Assembly (NCBI GenBank): GCA_010365205.1
Contig: JAAFGU010000206.1
Coordinates: forward strand, 1 to 5,075
DNA from: Aromatoleum sp.
Lineage (GTDB): Bacteria > Pseudomonadota > Gammaproteobacteria > Burkholderiales > Casimicrobiaceae
DNA: 5,075 bases
Direction: 5' to 3'
The notes below the pieces were generated by a model. That model worked only from the letters and a program-made list of their open reading frames with translations, was not told the origin of the DNA and ran no database searches. Positions 1 to 5,075 of the stretch are shown one piece after another. Positions within the stretch are counted from its first letter, which is position 1. Each line of letters opens with the position of its first letter. A program made the position numbers and the translations under genes.

Positions 1-749
1 TGGTCGGTCAGTTGCGGGATGACGGGCGCGACGTTGACCCCGACCGGAATGCCGGCATCAGCGAGCGCGCGCACGATCTGCAGCCGGCGCTGCGGCGCCG
101 CGGCGCGCGGATCGAGCGTTCGCGCCAGCGTCTTGTCGAGCATCGCGATGGAGACAAAGACGCGGACGAGTCCTTTCGCCGCCATCGGGGCCAAGAGATC
201 GAGGTCGCGCTCGATCAGCGCGCCCTTGGTGGTGATCGTCAGCGGATGGTCGCACGCGGCCAGCACTTCGATCACCTGCCGCGTGATCTTCCACTCGCGC
301 TCGATCGGCTGGTACGGATCGGTGTTGCTGCCGAGCGCGATGGGCTCGCAGCGGTATGCAGGCCGCGCGAGTTCCGCGCGCAGCAGCTCTGGCGCATTCG
401 GTTTCGCGAAGAGCTTCGTCTCGAAATCGAGGCCCGGCGACAGGTCGAGGTATGCGTGCGACGGCCGCGCATAGCAGTAGACGCAGCCGTGCTCGCAGCC
501 CTGGTACGGATTGATCGACTGGTTGAACGGGATGTCGGGCGAATCGTTGCGCGTGATGATCGTGCGCGCCTGCTGGATCGTGACGATGGTCTTGAGCGGC
601 GGCGGCTCGTCGTCTTCGTCGGTGGCCGTCGCATCCGGCGGCAGCGGCGACCAGCCGTCGTCGACCGGCAGGCGCTGCTCGCGCCGGAACCGGTTCGCGG
701 GGTTGAAGGTCGCGCCGCGTCCCTTGAACGGCGCCGCCGGTGCGGTCAT
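1..749 (-). CDS. PA0069-like radical SAM protein, C-terminal part beyond the left edge
   Basis: The visible part is the first 249 codons of a protein that reads out of the window at base 1. It carries the radical SAM cluster motif CxxxCxxC as CEHGCVYCYARP, with Cys85, Cys89 and Cys92 expected to bind the [4Fe-4S] cluster that cleaves S-adenosylmethionine. The N-terminal KGRGATFNPANRF segment and the later GSNTDPYQPIE and TITTKGALIERD segments are, from memory, typical of the PA0069/Rv2578c-type family, which is distantly related to spore photoproduct lyase. That family has no settled substrate, so no reaction is assigned. Members are usually about 350-380 residues, so about a third is probably missing. 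The ATG at 749-747 is chosen because GAGGG lies 3 bases upstream and the family-like sequence begins at once. The gene starts 17 bases after the osmC stop on the same strand, so the two are probably co-transcribed. Family assignment is firm; function is unknown. Confidence 0.9.
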   Translation of the reverse strand, partial: MTAPAAPFKGRGATFNPANRFRREQRLPVDDGWSPLPPDATATDEDDEPPPLKTIVTIQQARTIITRNDSPDIPFNQSINPYQGCEHGCVYCYARPSHAYLDLSPGLDFETKLFAKPNAPELLRAELARPAYRCEPIALGSNTDPYQPIEREWKITRQVIEVLAACDHPLTITTKGALIERDLDLLAPMAAKGLVRVFVSIAMLDKTLARTLDPRAAAPQRRLQIVRALADAGIPVGVNVAPVIPQLTD

Positions 750-765
750 CGGCCCTCGCGTAGCG

Positions 766-1197
766 TCAGGACGCGAGCGCCGCGTCCAGCGTGACGGTGA
801 TCGACGGGGAGAGCGCGCGCGAGACGACGCAATTGACCTTGGCCGACGACGCGATTTCAGCGAACTTCGCGGCGGCGATCTTGGGCACCTGCGCGCGCGT
901 GGTCAGATGGACCGATGTGATCGTGGGCTTGCCGTCGACCGGATCCATGGTGAGCTGCACCTCGGTGTCGATGGCGTCGGCGGTGAAGCCCGCGTTGTTG
1001 AGCGTGAACGACAGCGCCATCGTGAAGCATCCGGCATGCGCGGCGGCGATCAGCTCCTCGGGGTTCGTTCCCCTGCCGTCGGCGAAGCGCGCCTTGAACG
1101 AGTACGGCGTGTCCTTGAGCGTGCCGCTCTGGACCGACAGCGTGCCCTTGCCCTCCTGCGTGCTGCCCTGCCAGCGGGCGGATGCCTTGCGTTGCAT
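766..1197 (-). CDS. osmC: OsmC-family organic hydroperoxide reductase
   Basis: This 143-residue protein has the same length as E. coli OsmC and resembles it along the whole chain, for example KGTLSVQSGTL and GTNPEELIAAAHAGCFTMAL. OsmC proteins are cytoplasmic thiol peroxidases that reduce organic hydroperoxides (and peroxide less well) through two cysteines. Both are present: the peroxidatic Cys57 in HAGCF and the resolving Cys123 in VNCVVSRAL. Arg37 and Glu48, at the positions expected to tune the active site, are also kept. The ATG at 1197-1195 is selected over upstream in-frame starts (back to 1344) because a strong GAGGGAG ribosome binding site lies 6 bases upstream and because it gives the family length. 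The gene is the first of an apparent two-gene minus-strand unit with the radical SAM gene and is divergent from metY. OsmC genes are often stress-induced, but no regulator site is recognised here. OsmC proper fits better than Ohr, although the exact substrate cannot be read from sequence. Confidence 0.95.
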   Translation of the reverse strand: MQRKASARWQGSTQEGKGTLSVQSGTLKDTPYSFKARFADGRGTNPEELIAAAHAGCFTMALSFTLNNAGFTADAIDTEVQLTMDPVDGKPTITSVHLTTRAQVPKIAAAKFAEIASSAKVNCVVSRALSPSITVTLDAALAS

Positions 1198-1203
1198 GTA
1201 GAT

Positions 1204-1210
1204 CTCCCTC
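1204..1210 (-). promoter_or_regulatory. Ribosome binding site of osmC (GAGGGAG)
   Basis: On the minus strand the sequence GAGGGAG sits 6 bases before the ATG at 1197. It is a near-ideal Shine-Dalgarno site and decides the start codon against longer in-frame alternatives that begin in the intergenic region. Confidence 0.85.
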
Positions 1211-1292
1211 GATGAATGCAGACCGCAGAGTTTAATCCACCCCGGCGGCGGCGGGGAGCCGGCGGCAACGATGCCGGGCGAAAAGCGTCGGC

Positions 1293-1317
1293 CACGGAGG
1301 ACACGGAGTGAACGGAC
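1293..1317. repeat. 9-bp-period purine-rich tandem repeat (CACGGAG units)
   Basis: Two exact CACGGAG units start at 1293 and 1302, and a degenerate third unit, AACGGAC, starts at 1311. All three keep a 9-base spacing. The block is intergenic, between osmC and metY, and is preceded by GAAAAGCG. It resembles the CACAGAGGA-type intergenic repeats that I recall from many environmental proteobacterial genomes; that resemblance is from memory and was not searched. Confidence 0.5.
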
Positions 1318-1384
1318 TTGAATACTGCCGAATGTGCCCGGCATGCGCTACGGTGACGGGGCGCTCGCTGCTGCGGCCTTGCGC

Positions 1385-1390
1385 TACCAT
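1385..1390 (+). promoter_or_regulatory. Candidate -10 element for the metY operon
   Basis: TACCAT matches the TATAAT consensus at four of six positions and lies about 95 bases upstream of the chosen metY ATG. No TTGACA-like hexamer is found at the usual 16-18 base distance, so this is only a weak candidate. Confidence 0.25.
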
Positions 1391-1485
1391 ACGGCAGCTA
1401 CGGATCAATTCGCGCCAGAGCCGACCACCGCGGCCCAATGCGAGCCACCGCGCCGGCCTGCGCGCAACCCCCCCGTTCGCCAACA

Positions 1486-2832
1486 ATGACCAAGCCCAGG
1501 ACCCCGCATTTCGACACGCTGACGCTGCACGCGGGGGCGAAGCCCGATCCCGCGACCGGCGCGCGCGCCACGCCGATCTACCAGTCGGCGTCGTTCGTGT
1601 TTCCGGACAGCGATCACGCCGCCGCGCTGTTCAACATGGAGCGCGCGGGACACGTGTACTCGCGGATCTCCAATCCGACCTGCGCGGTGCTGGAAGAGCG
1701 GGTGGCCGCACTCGAGGGCGGCGTCGGCGCGATTGCCACGGCCAGCGGTCAGGCTGCGCTGCATCTGGCCATCGTGACGCTGATGGGCGCCGGCGCGCAT
1801 ATCGTCGCGTCGCGCTCGCTGTACGGCGGCTCGCACAACCTGCTCGACTACACGCTGCCGCGCTTCGGCATCACGACGACGTTCGTCGACCCGCGCGATC
1901 TCGACGCCTGGCGCGCCGCGATCCGGCGCGAGACGCGGCTCCTCTTCGGCGAGACGCTGGGTAACCCCGGCCTCGAGGTGCTGGACATCCCGAAGGTCGC
2001 CGCGCTCGCGCACGAGCACGGATTGCCGCTGCTCGTCGATTCGACGTTCACCACGCCCTACCTGCTGCAGCCTTTCGCCCATGGCGCGGATTTCGTCTTC
2101 CACTCGGCCACCAAGTTCCTGTCGGGACACGGCGTCGTCATCGGCGGCGTGCTGGTGGACTCGGGGCGGTTCGACTGGGATGGGGGTGGCAAATTCGAAG
2201 GTGGCAAATTCGAAGATGGAAAATCCGCCGCCGCGAAAGGAAAGTTTCCGACATTGACCGAGCCGTACGCGGGTTTCCACGACATGACGTTCACCGAGGA
2301 ATCGACGACCGCCGCGTTCCTGCTGCGCGCGCGGCGCGAGGGCATCCGCGATTTCGGCGCGTGCATGGCGCCGATGACGGCGTGGCAGATCCTGCAGGGC
2401 ATCGAGACGCTGCCGCTGCGGATGGCGCGGCACGTCGAGAACACGCGGAAGATCGTCGCCTTCCTCGCCGGCCACGAACTCGTCGACGGCGTCGGCTATC
2501 CGGAACTTCCGGGCCACCCCGACCACGCGCTGGCGCAATCGCTGCTGCCGAAGGGCTGCGGCGCCGTGTTCAGCTTCAACCTCGAGGGCACGCGCGCGCA
2601 GGGGCGCAAGTTCATCGAGACGCTGAAAATCTTCTCGCACCTCGCCAACGTCGGCGACGCGAAGTCGCTGGTGATCCACCCGGCGAGCACGACGCACTTC
2701 CGGATGTCGGCGGAGGACCTCCTCAAGGCCGGCATCACCGAAGGCACGATCCGGCTGTCGGTCGGGCTCGAGAATCCGGACGACCTGATCGAGGACCTGT
2801 CGCGCGCGCTCTACGCGGCGGGGAAGGTTTGA
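1486..2832 (+). CDS. metY: O-acetylhomoserine sulfhydrylase (PLP-dependent)
   Basis: The 448-residue protein belongs to the Cys/Met metabolism PLP enzyme family. It would join O-acetyl-L-homoserine (or O-succinylhomoserine) with sulfide to give L-homocysteine, the direct-sulfhydrylation route to methionine, in the cytoplasm. Visible landmarks are YSRISNPT (58-65, phosphate binding from the partner subunit), SGQAA with Gln89, Tyr113 (stacks on the cofactor), Asp185 in LVDSTF (pyridine nitrogen), Lys210 in SATKFLSGHG (Schiff base) and the C-terminal HPASTTHFRM and EGTIRLSVGLE segments. The long architecture favours MetY over the shorter MetZ, but acyl preference is not proven. The ATG at 1486 is chosen because the family-like sequence starts there; the in-frame ATG at 1438 adds 16 unlikely residues. 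Neither start has a clear Shine-Dalgarno site. Residues 234-250 contain an unusual repeat insertion that makes the protein longer than the roughly 430 residues typical of the family. The stop overlaps the next start by one base. Confidence 0.93.
   Translation: MTKPRTPHFDTLTLHAGAKPDPATGARATPIYQSASFVFPDSDHAAALFNMERAGHVYSRISNPTCAVLEERVAALEGGVGAIATASGQAALHLAIVTLMGAGAHIVASRSLYGGSHNLLDYTLPRFGITTTFVDPRDLDAWRAAIRRETRLLFGETLGNPGLEVLDIPKVAALAHEHGLPLLVDSTFTTPYLLQPFAHGADFVFHSATKFLSGHGVVIGGVLVDSGRFDWDGGGKFEGGKFEDGKSAAAKGKFPTLTEPYAGFHDMTFTEESTTAAFLLRARREGIRDFGACMAPMTAWQILQGIETLPLRMARHVENTRKIVAFLAGHELVDGVGYPELPGHPDHALAQSLLPKGCGAVFSFNLEGTRAQGRKFIETLKIFSHLANVGDAKSLVIHPASTTHFRMSAEDLLKAGITEGTIRLSVGLENPDDLIEDLSRALYAAGKV
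2185..2229 (+). repeat. In-frame 15-bp tandem repeat inside metY
   Basis: The unit GGTGGCAAATTCGAA occurs twice perfectly (2185-2199 and 2200-2214), followed by a degenerate third unit at 2215-2229. The period is five codons and in register, so it encodes GGKFE, GGKFE and DGKSA. By count the perfect unit is 7/15 G or C, clearly lower than the surrounding gene, and it uses AAA, GAA and GGT codons that are otherwise uncommon here. Each perfect unit contains the palindrome TTCGAA. Confidence 0.9.
2820..2827 (+). promoter_or_regulatory. Ribosome binding site of the alpha/beta hydrolase, inside the metY end
   Basis: GGGGAAGG lies within the last codons of metY, four bases before the ATG at 2832. 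Together with the TGATG stop/start overlap it supports this start and suggests translational coupling. Confidence 0.7.
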
Positions 2833-3641
2833 TGCGGCTCCCGGTGTCCGGCCACGCCGTCTACGCCTACACCGGCACGCGAGCGCTCGACCGCGCGCAG
2901 CCGACGGTGATGTTCGTCCACGGCGCGGCGCAGGATCACAGCGTCTGGGCGCTGCAGTCGCGGTACTTCGCGTATCACGGGCGCAATGTGCTGGCGGTCG
3001 ATCTTCCGGGCCACGGACGTTCGGACGGGGAGTCGCTGGCCTCCGTCGAGGCGATCGCCGACTGGATTCCGACGCTGCTCGATGCGGCGGGCGTAGCGAA
3101 CGCGGCGCTGGTCGGCCATTCGCTGGGCGCGCTCGCCGTGCTGGAATGCGCCGCGCGGCATCCGGAACGCGTCGGCAGCATTGCGCTGCTCGGTCCCGCG
3201 GCGCCGATGCCGGTCAGCGACGCGCTGCTCGAAGCGGCGGGGCGCAACGATCACCTCGCCTACGAGCTCATCACCGGCTGGTCGTTCAGCGCCGGCAAAA
3301 AGCTCGGCGGCAACCCGGTTCCGGGGATGTGGATGACCGGCAACGCGCTGCGGCTGATGGAACGCTCGAAGCCCGATGCACTGGCGACCGACCTGATGGC
3401 CTGCCATATCTACGCGAACGGGCTCACCGCGGCGGCCGGCGTGCGCTGCCCGGCCCTGCTGATCCTCGGCGCGCGCGACATCATGGCGCCGACCAAAGCC
3501 GCGCAGGCGCTGATCGATGCGCTGGCGCAGAAGCGCGTCGTCACCTTGCCCGATTGCGGGCATTCGCTGATGGCCGAAGAGCCCGATGCGGTGCTCGACG
3601 CGCTGCGCGCCTTTCTCCCGCCGGCGCAGTCCGAACCATGA
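2832..3641 (+). CDS. Alpha/beta hydrolase of unknown substrate
   Basis: This 269-residue protein has a complete alpha/beta-hydrolase fold signature. The oxyanion-hole motif VHGAAQD is at 29-35, DLPGHGRS at 57-64, the nucleophile elbow GHSLG at 95-99 with Ser97, the acid Asp216 in LGARD, and the catalytic His244 in DCGHS. The region between about 125 and 200 is the variable cap that would set substrate choice. There is no signal peptide, so it is probably cytoplasmic. Family members hydrolyse esters, lactones, peroxy or C-C bonds, and the sequence does not tell which. It is much shorter than the acyltransferase MetX (about 380 residues), which shares the fold and might be expected beside metY, so that identity is rejected. 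The start overlaps the metY stop by one base (TGATG) and the stop overlaps the next start by four (ATGA), so it is the middle gene of a tightly coupled operon. Confidence 0.9.
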   Translation: MRLPVSGHAVYAYTGTRALDRAQPTVMFVHGAAQDHSVWALQSRYFAYHGRNVLAVDLPGHGRSDGESLASVEAIADWIPTLLDAAGVANAALVGHSLGALAVLECAARHPERVGSIALLGPAAPMPVSDALLEAAGRNDHLAYELITGWSFSAGKKLGGNPVPGMWMTGNALRLMERSKPDALATDLMACHIYANGLTAAAGVRCPALLILGARDIMAPTKAAQALIDALAQKRVVTLPDCGHSLMAEEPDAVLDALRAFLPPAQSEP

Positions 3642-4402
3642 CCACCGCCGCCGACCCGCAGCAGTCGACCGTTCCGAATGTCCGCACCGTTTCGATGACC
3701 GCGCCGTTGCGCTGGCTGGCATCCGGCTGGGGCGATTTCCGCGCGCATCCGCTGCCCAGCGTGTTCTACGGCGTGTGCTTCGCCGTGATGGGCTGGCTGA
3801 TCGCGCTGACGTTCCGGCACGCCTATGCGTACGTGTCGGCGCTCGTCTGCGGCTTCCTGCTGGTCGGGCCGTTTCTCGCCACCGGCATCTACGCGCTGTC
3901 GCGCCAACGCGAGAACGGCGAGCCGGTGCGGCTGGTGCCCACGCTCGATGCGTGGCGGCCCAACGTCGGCGCGATCGGCGTGTTCTCGCTGGTGCTGACG
4001 GTGATCCTGCTGGTCTGGGCACGCGCGTCGCTGGTCGTGTTCGCGCTGTTCTACACCAGCGAGATGCCGAGTGTGGACCGCTTCCTCGAGCAGGTCGTCT
4101 CGCTCGACAACCTCGAGTTCCTCGTCGCGTACGCCTGCGTCGGCGGTTTCTTCGCGGCGCTGGTGTTCGCGATCAGCGTCGTCGCGGTGCCGATGATGCT
4201 CGATCGCCGGACCGATGGCGTGATCGCCGTGCTGACGAGCCTCAAGACCTTCGGCGCCAATGTGCCGGCGATGATCGTCTGGGGGCTGACCATCGCCGTC
4301 GTCATCGGCGCCGGCTTCGCACTGTGGTTCGCCGGGCTCGTCGTCGCGGGACCGGTGATCGGCCACGCGACGTGGCACGCCTATCGCGCGCTCGTCGAGT
4401 AA
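3638..4402 (+). CDS. DUF2189-type multi-pass inner-membrane protein
   Basis: The 254-residue protein has a soluble N-terminus of about 40 residues with a WLASGWGDFRAHPLPS segment, then several hydrophobic spans at roughly 41-59, 63-87, 110-138, 160-186 and 209-241. The VCGFLLVGPFLATGIYALSR segment and the mirrored C-terminal GLVVAGPVIGHATWHAYR are, from memory, characteristic of the DUF2189 family of proteobacterial membrane proteins, whose function is not known. The similar GP-containing motifs in the two halves suggest internal pseudo-repetition. The ATG at 3638 is chosen because it overlaps the hydrolase stop as ATGA and because the upstream frame is simply the shadow of that gene. There is no clear Shine-Dalgarno site, so translation probably depends on coupling. 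It is the last gene of the operon and ends 9 bases from a converging gene. The family call is fairly confident; no function is proposed. Confidence 0.85.
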   Translation: MTTAADPQQSTVPNVRTVSMTAPLRWLASGWGDFRAHPLPSVFYGVCFAVMGWLIALTFRHAYAYVSALVCGFLLVGPFLATGIYALSRQRENGEPVRLVPTLDAWRPNVGAIGVFSLVLTVILLVWARASLVVFALFYTSEMPSVDRFLEQVVSLDNLEFLVAYACVGGFFAALVFAISVVAVPMMLDRRTDGVIAVLTSLKTFGANVPAMIVWGLTIAVVIGAGFALWFAGLVVAGPVIGHATWHAYRALVE

Positions 4403-4411
4403 CTCACCACA

Positions 4412-4966
4412 CTAGCTGCTGCGCCACTTGATCGAGCAGCCCAGCGACGGGTGCTGGAACGCCGGCGCGGGGGCGCCGCGCGCGATGTCGGCCATCGCAA
4501 TGAAAAGCTCGCGCGCCGCGGCGGGATTTGGCGAGCGGCCCGATGCGTCGAGCCGCCCGCGGTACGCGAGGTTTAGATCGTCGTCGAAGCCGAAGAAGTC
4601 GGGCGTGCAGATGGCGCCGTAGTCCTTCGCCACCTCCTGCGTCTCGTCGATCAGGTACGGGAAGCCGAACGCGTGACGCGCGGCGAACGCCTGCATGTTG
4701 GCGAACGAATCCTCCGGATACTCGATCGCATCGTTACTCATGATCGCCACGCTGCCCACTCCGAGCGAAGCGAGTTCGCCCATGTCGCGGACGATCTTGT
4801 CGATCACCGCCTTCACGTACGGGCAATGGTTGCAGATGAACATCACGACGGTGCCGCCGGCGCCGCGTACCGAATCGAGCGTGTGCCGTCGGCCGTCGGT
4901 GCCGGGCAGGTCGAATGCCGGCGCGCGCCAGCCGCTGCCGCCCTGCGGGGTGTGAAGATTCGCCAT
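4412..4966 (-). CDS. Thioredoxin-fold redoxin (AhpC/TSA-like) with CNHC active site
   Basis: The 184-residue protein has a redoxin/thioredoxin fold. The N-terminal segment APAFDLPGTDGRRHTLDSV is typical of AhpC/TSA-like domains. The strand VVMFICNHCPYVKAV carries the CxxC pair Cys45 and Cys48, followed by the IMSNDAIEYPEDS stretch and the CTPDFFGFD segment, where Pro122 is likely the conserved cis-proline. It ends with GCSIKW. Two further cysteines, Cys120 next to the cis-proline and Cys177 near the C-terminus, belong to segments I recall as conserved in this subfamily. No signal peptide is present, so it is probably cytoplasmic, acting as a thiol-disulfide reductase or peroxidase of unknown partner. 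The ATG at 4966 has GAGG 5 bases upstream and gives the expected family length. It is monocistronic as far as the window shows and converges on the metY operon. Confidence 0.9.
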   Translation of the reverse strand: MANLHTPQGGSGWRAPAFDLPGTDGRRHTLDSVRGAGGTVVMFICNHCPYVKAVIDKIVRDMGELASLGVGSVAIMSNDAIEYPEDSFANMQAFAARHAFGFPYLIDETQEVAKDYGAICTPDFFGFDDDLNLAYRGRLDASGRSPNPAAARELFIAMADIARGAPAPAFQHPSLGCSIKWRSS

Positions 4967-4971
4967 GATCG

Positions 4972-4975
4972 CCTC
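4972..4975 (-). promoter_or_regulatory. Ribosome binding site of the redoxin gene (GAGG)
   Basis: Minus-strand GAGG lies 5 bases before the ATG at 4966, in the context CGCGAGGCGATC. It is a short but well-placed Shine-Dalgarno site. Confidence 0.6.
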
Positions 4976-5006
4976 GCGTGTCGTTAACGGACGTAGGTGT
5001 GTCAGA

Positions 5007-5035
5007 ATTCTATGCCGTCGCCCCGTCGCCGGGAA
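5007..5035 (-). promoter_or_regulatory. Probable sigma-70 promoter of the redoxin gene
   Basis: On the minus strand TAGAAT (plus 5007-5012) matches the -10 consensus at five of six positions. TTCCCG (plus 5030-5035) stands 17 bases upstream as a weak -35 with three of six matches. Transcription would start near 5000 and give a leader of about 34 bases before the redoxin ATG. The -10 is embedded in the palindrome AGAATTCT. Confidence 0.5.
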
Positions 5036-5075
5036 CCACCGCGCTCCCTGCCCCCATCCCCTCCCATGCCCGTCG

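Larger units (their letters stand above)
1198..1485. other. Divergent intergenic region between osmC and metY
   Basis: These 288 bases separate two divergent operons and must hold both promoters, yet no strong one is evident. For osmC, the minus-strand hexamer TAAACT (plus positions 1229-1234) is a possible -10, but no good -35 stands 16-18 bases upstream of it. For metY, TACCAT at 1385-1390 is a possible -10, also without a recognisable -35. A short purine-rich tandem repeat lies at 1293-1317. Open frames across the region on either strand have no family resemblance and are not called as genes. No riboswitch, tRNA or terminator structure was recognised. Confidence 0.6.

Noticed and set aside
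12..794. Plus-strand open frame of 260 codons over the left end
   Set aside because: It is the shadow of the minus-strand radical SAM gene, is dominated by Arg and Asp, and has no recognisable motif.
1198..1344. N-terminal extension of osmC in the same frame
   Set aside because: The extension has no family resemblance, and a strong ribosome site sits just before the ATG at 1197, which gives the standard 143-residue length.
1334..1344. TGCC-C-GGCA inverted repeat as an operator or terminator
   Set aside because: The arms are only four bases, there is no T tract, and such motifs are common by chance in this GC-rich sequence.
1198..1485. SAM or other riboswitch upstream of metY
   Set aside because: No conserved riboswitch core or convincing set of paired stems could be recognised by eye; a covariance-model scan would be decisive.
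1405..2697. Long minus-strand open frame of 430 codons opposite metY
   Set aside because: It is Arg/Val/Glu/Ala-rich low-information sequence with no family motif, exactly opposite a gene with full catalytic motifs; long antisense frames are expected at this GC content.
2832..3641. Alpha/beta hydrolase as homoserine O-acetyltransferase MetX
   Set aside because: MetX shares the fold and would suit a metY neighbour, but it is about 100 residues longer and the present protein looks like a generic hydrolase with GHSLG and GARD motifs.
2811..4022. Minus-strand open frame of 403 codons opposite the hydrolase and DUF2189 genes
   Set aside because: Its composition is arginine/alanine-rich without domain features, and the plus-strand genes here are clearly real.
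5012..5075. Plus-strand gene beginning at the right edge (ATG at 5012 or 5066)
   Set aside because: The frame stays open to the end, but only 21 codons are visible, Pro/Arg-rich, with no ribosome site or family signal, so it is not called as a CDS.

Overview
The window is high-GC DNA (C or G at nearly every third codon position) and looks like a chromosomal housekeeping segment of a betaproteobacterium, most likely in or near Burkholderiales. That placement is inferred from the protein types (a DUF2189-type membrane protein, a long-form O-acetylhomoserine sulfhydrylase, a PA0069-like radical SAM protein) and from codon use. There is no rRNA, tRNA, transposase, phage gene, CRISPR array or other mobile-element signature.

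Layout. (1) Positions 1-1197, minus strand: an OsmC-family peroxidase gene followed after 17 bases by a radical SAM gene that runs off the left edge; together they look like a two-gene operon. (2) Positions 1198-1485: a divergent intergenic region with a short purine-rich tandem repeat and only weak promoter candidates. (3) Positions 1486-4402, plus strand: three genes joined by stop/start overlaps (TGATG, then ATGA), namely O-acetylhomoserine sulfhydrylase (metY-like), an alpha/beta hydrolase and a DUF2189-type multi-pass membrane protein. (4) Positions 4412-4966, minus strand: a thioredoxin-fold redoxin that converges on the operon with 9 bases between stop codons. (5) Positions 4967-5075: the redoxin's leader and probable promoter, whose -10 lies in a palindrome that could also fire rightwards.

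Functional picture. The plus-strand operon is anchored by sulfur assimilation into homocysteine and methionine. The roles of its two partner genes cannot be deduced from sequence. The flanking genes have a thiol/peroxide flavour (OsmC with two catalytic cysteines, redoxin with CxxC), which fits sulfur and redox homeostasis, but that link is only inference.

The most unusual feature is inside metY. An in-frame 15-bp tandem repeat (two perfect copies and one degenerate copy), richer in A/T than the rest of the gene, adds a Gly/Lys/Phe/Glu-rich stretch of about 17 residues just before the family's GKFPxLTEPY segment. No convincing undescribed multi-gene system is visible; apart from that insert the window is largely ordinary.
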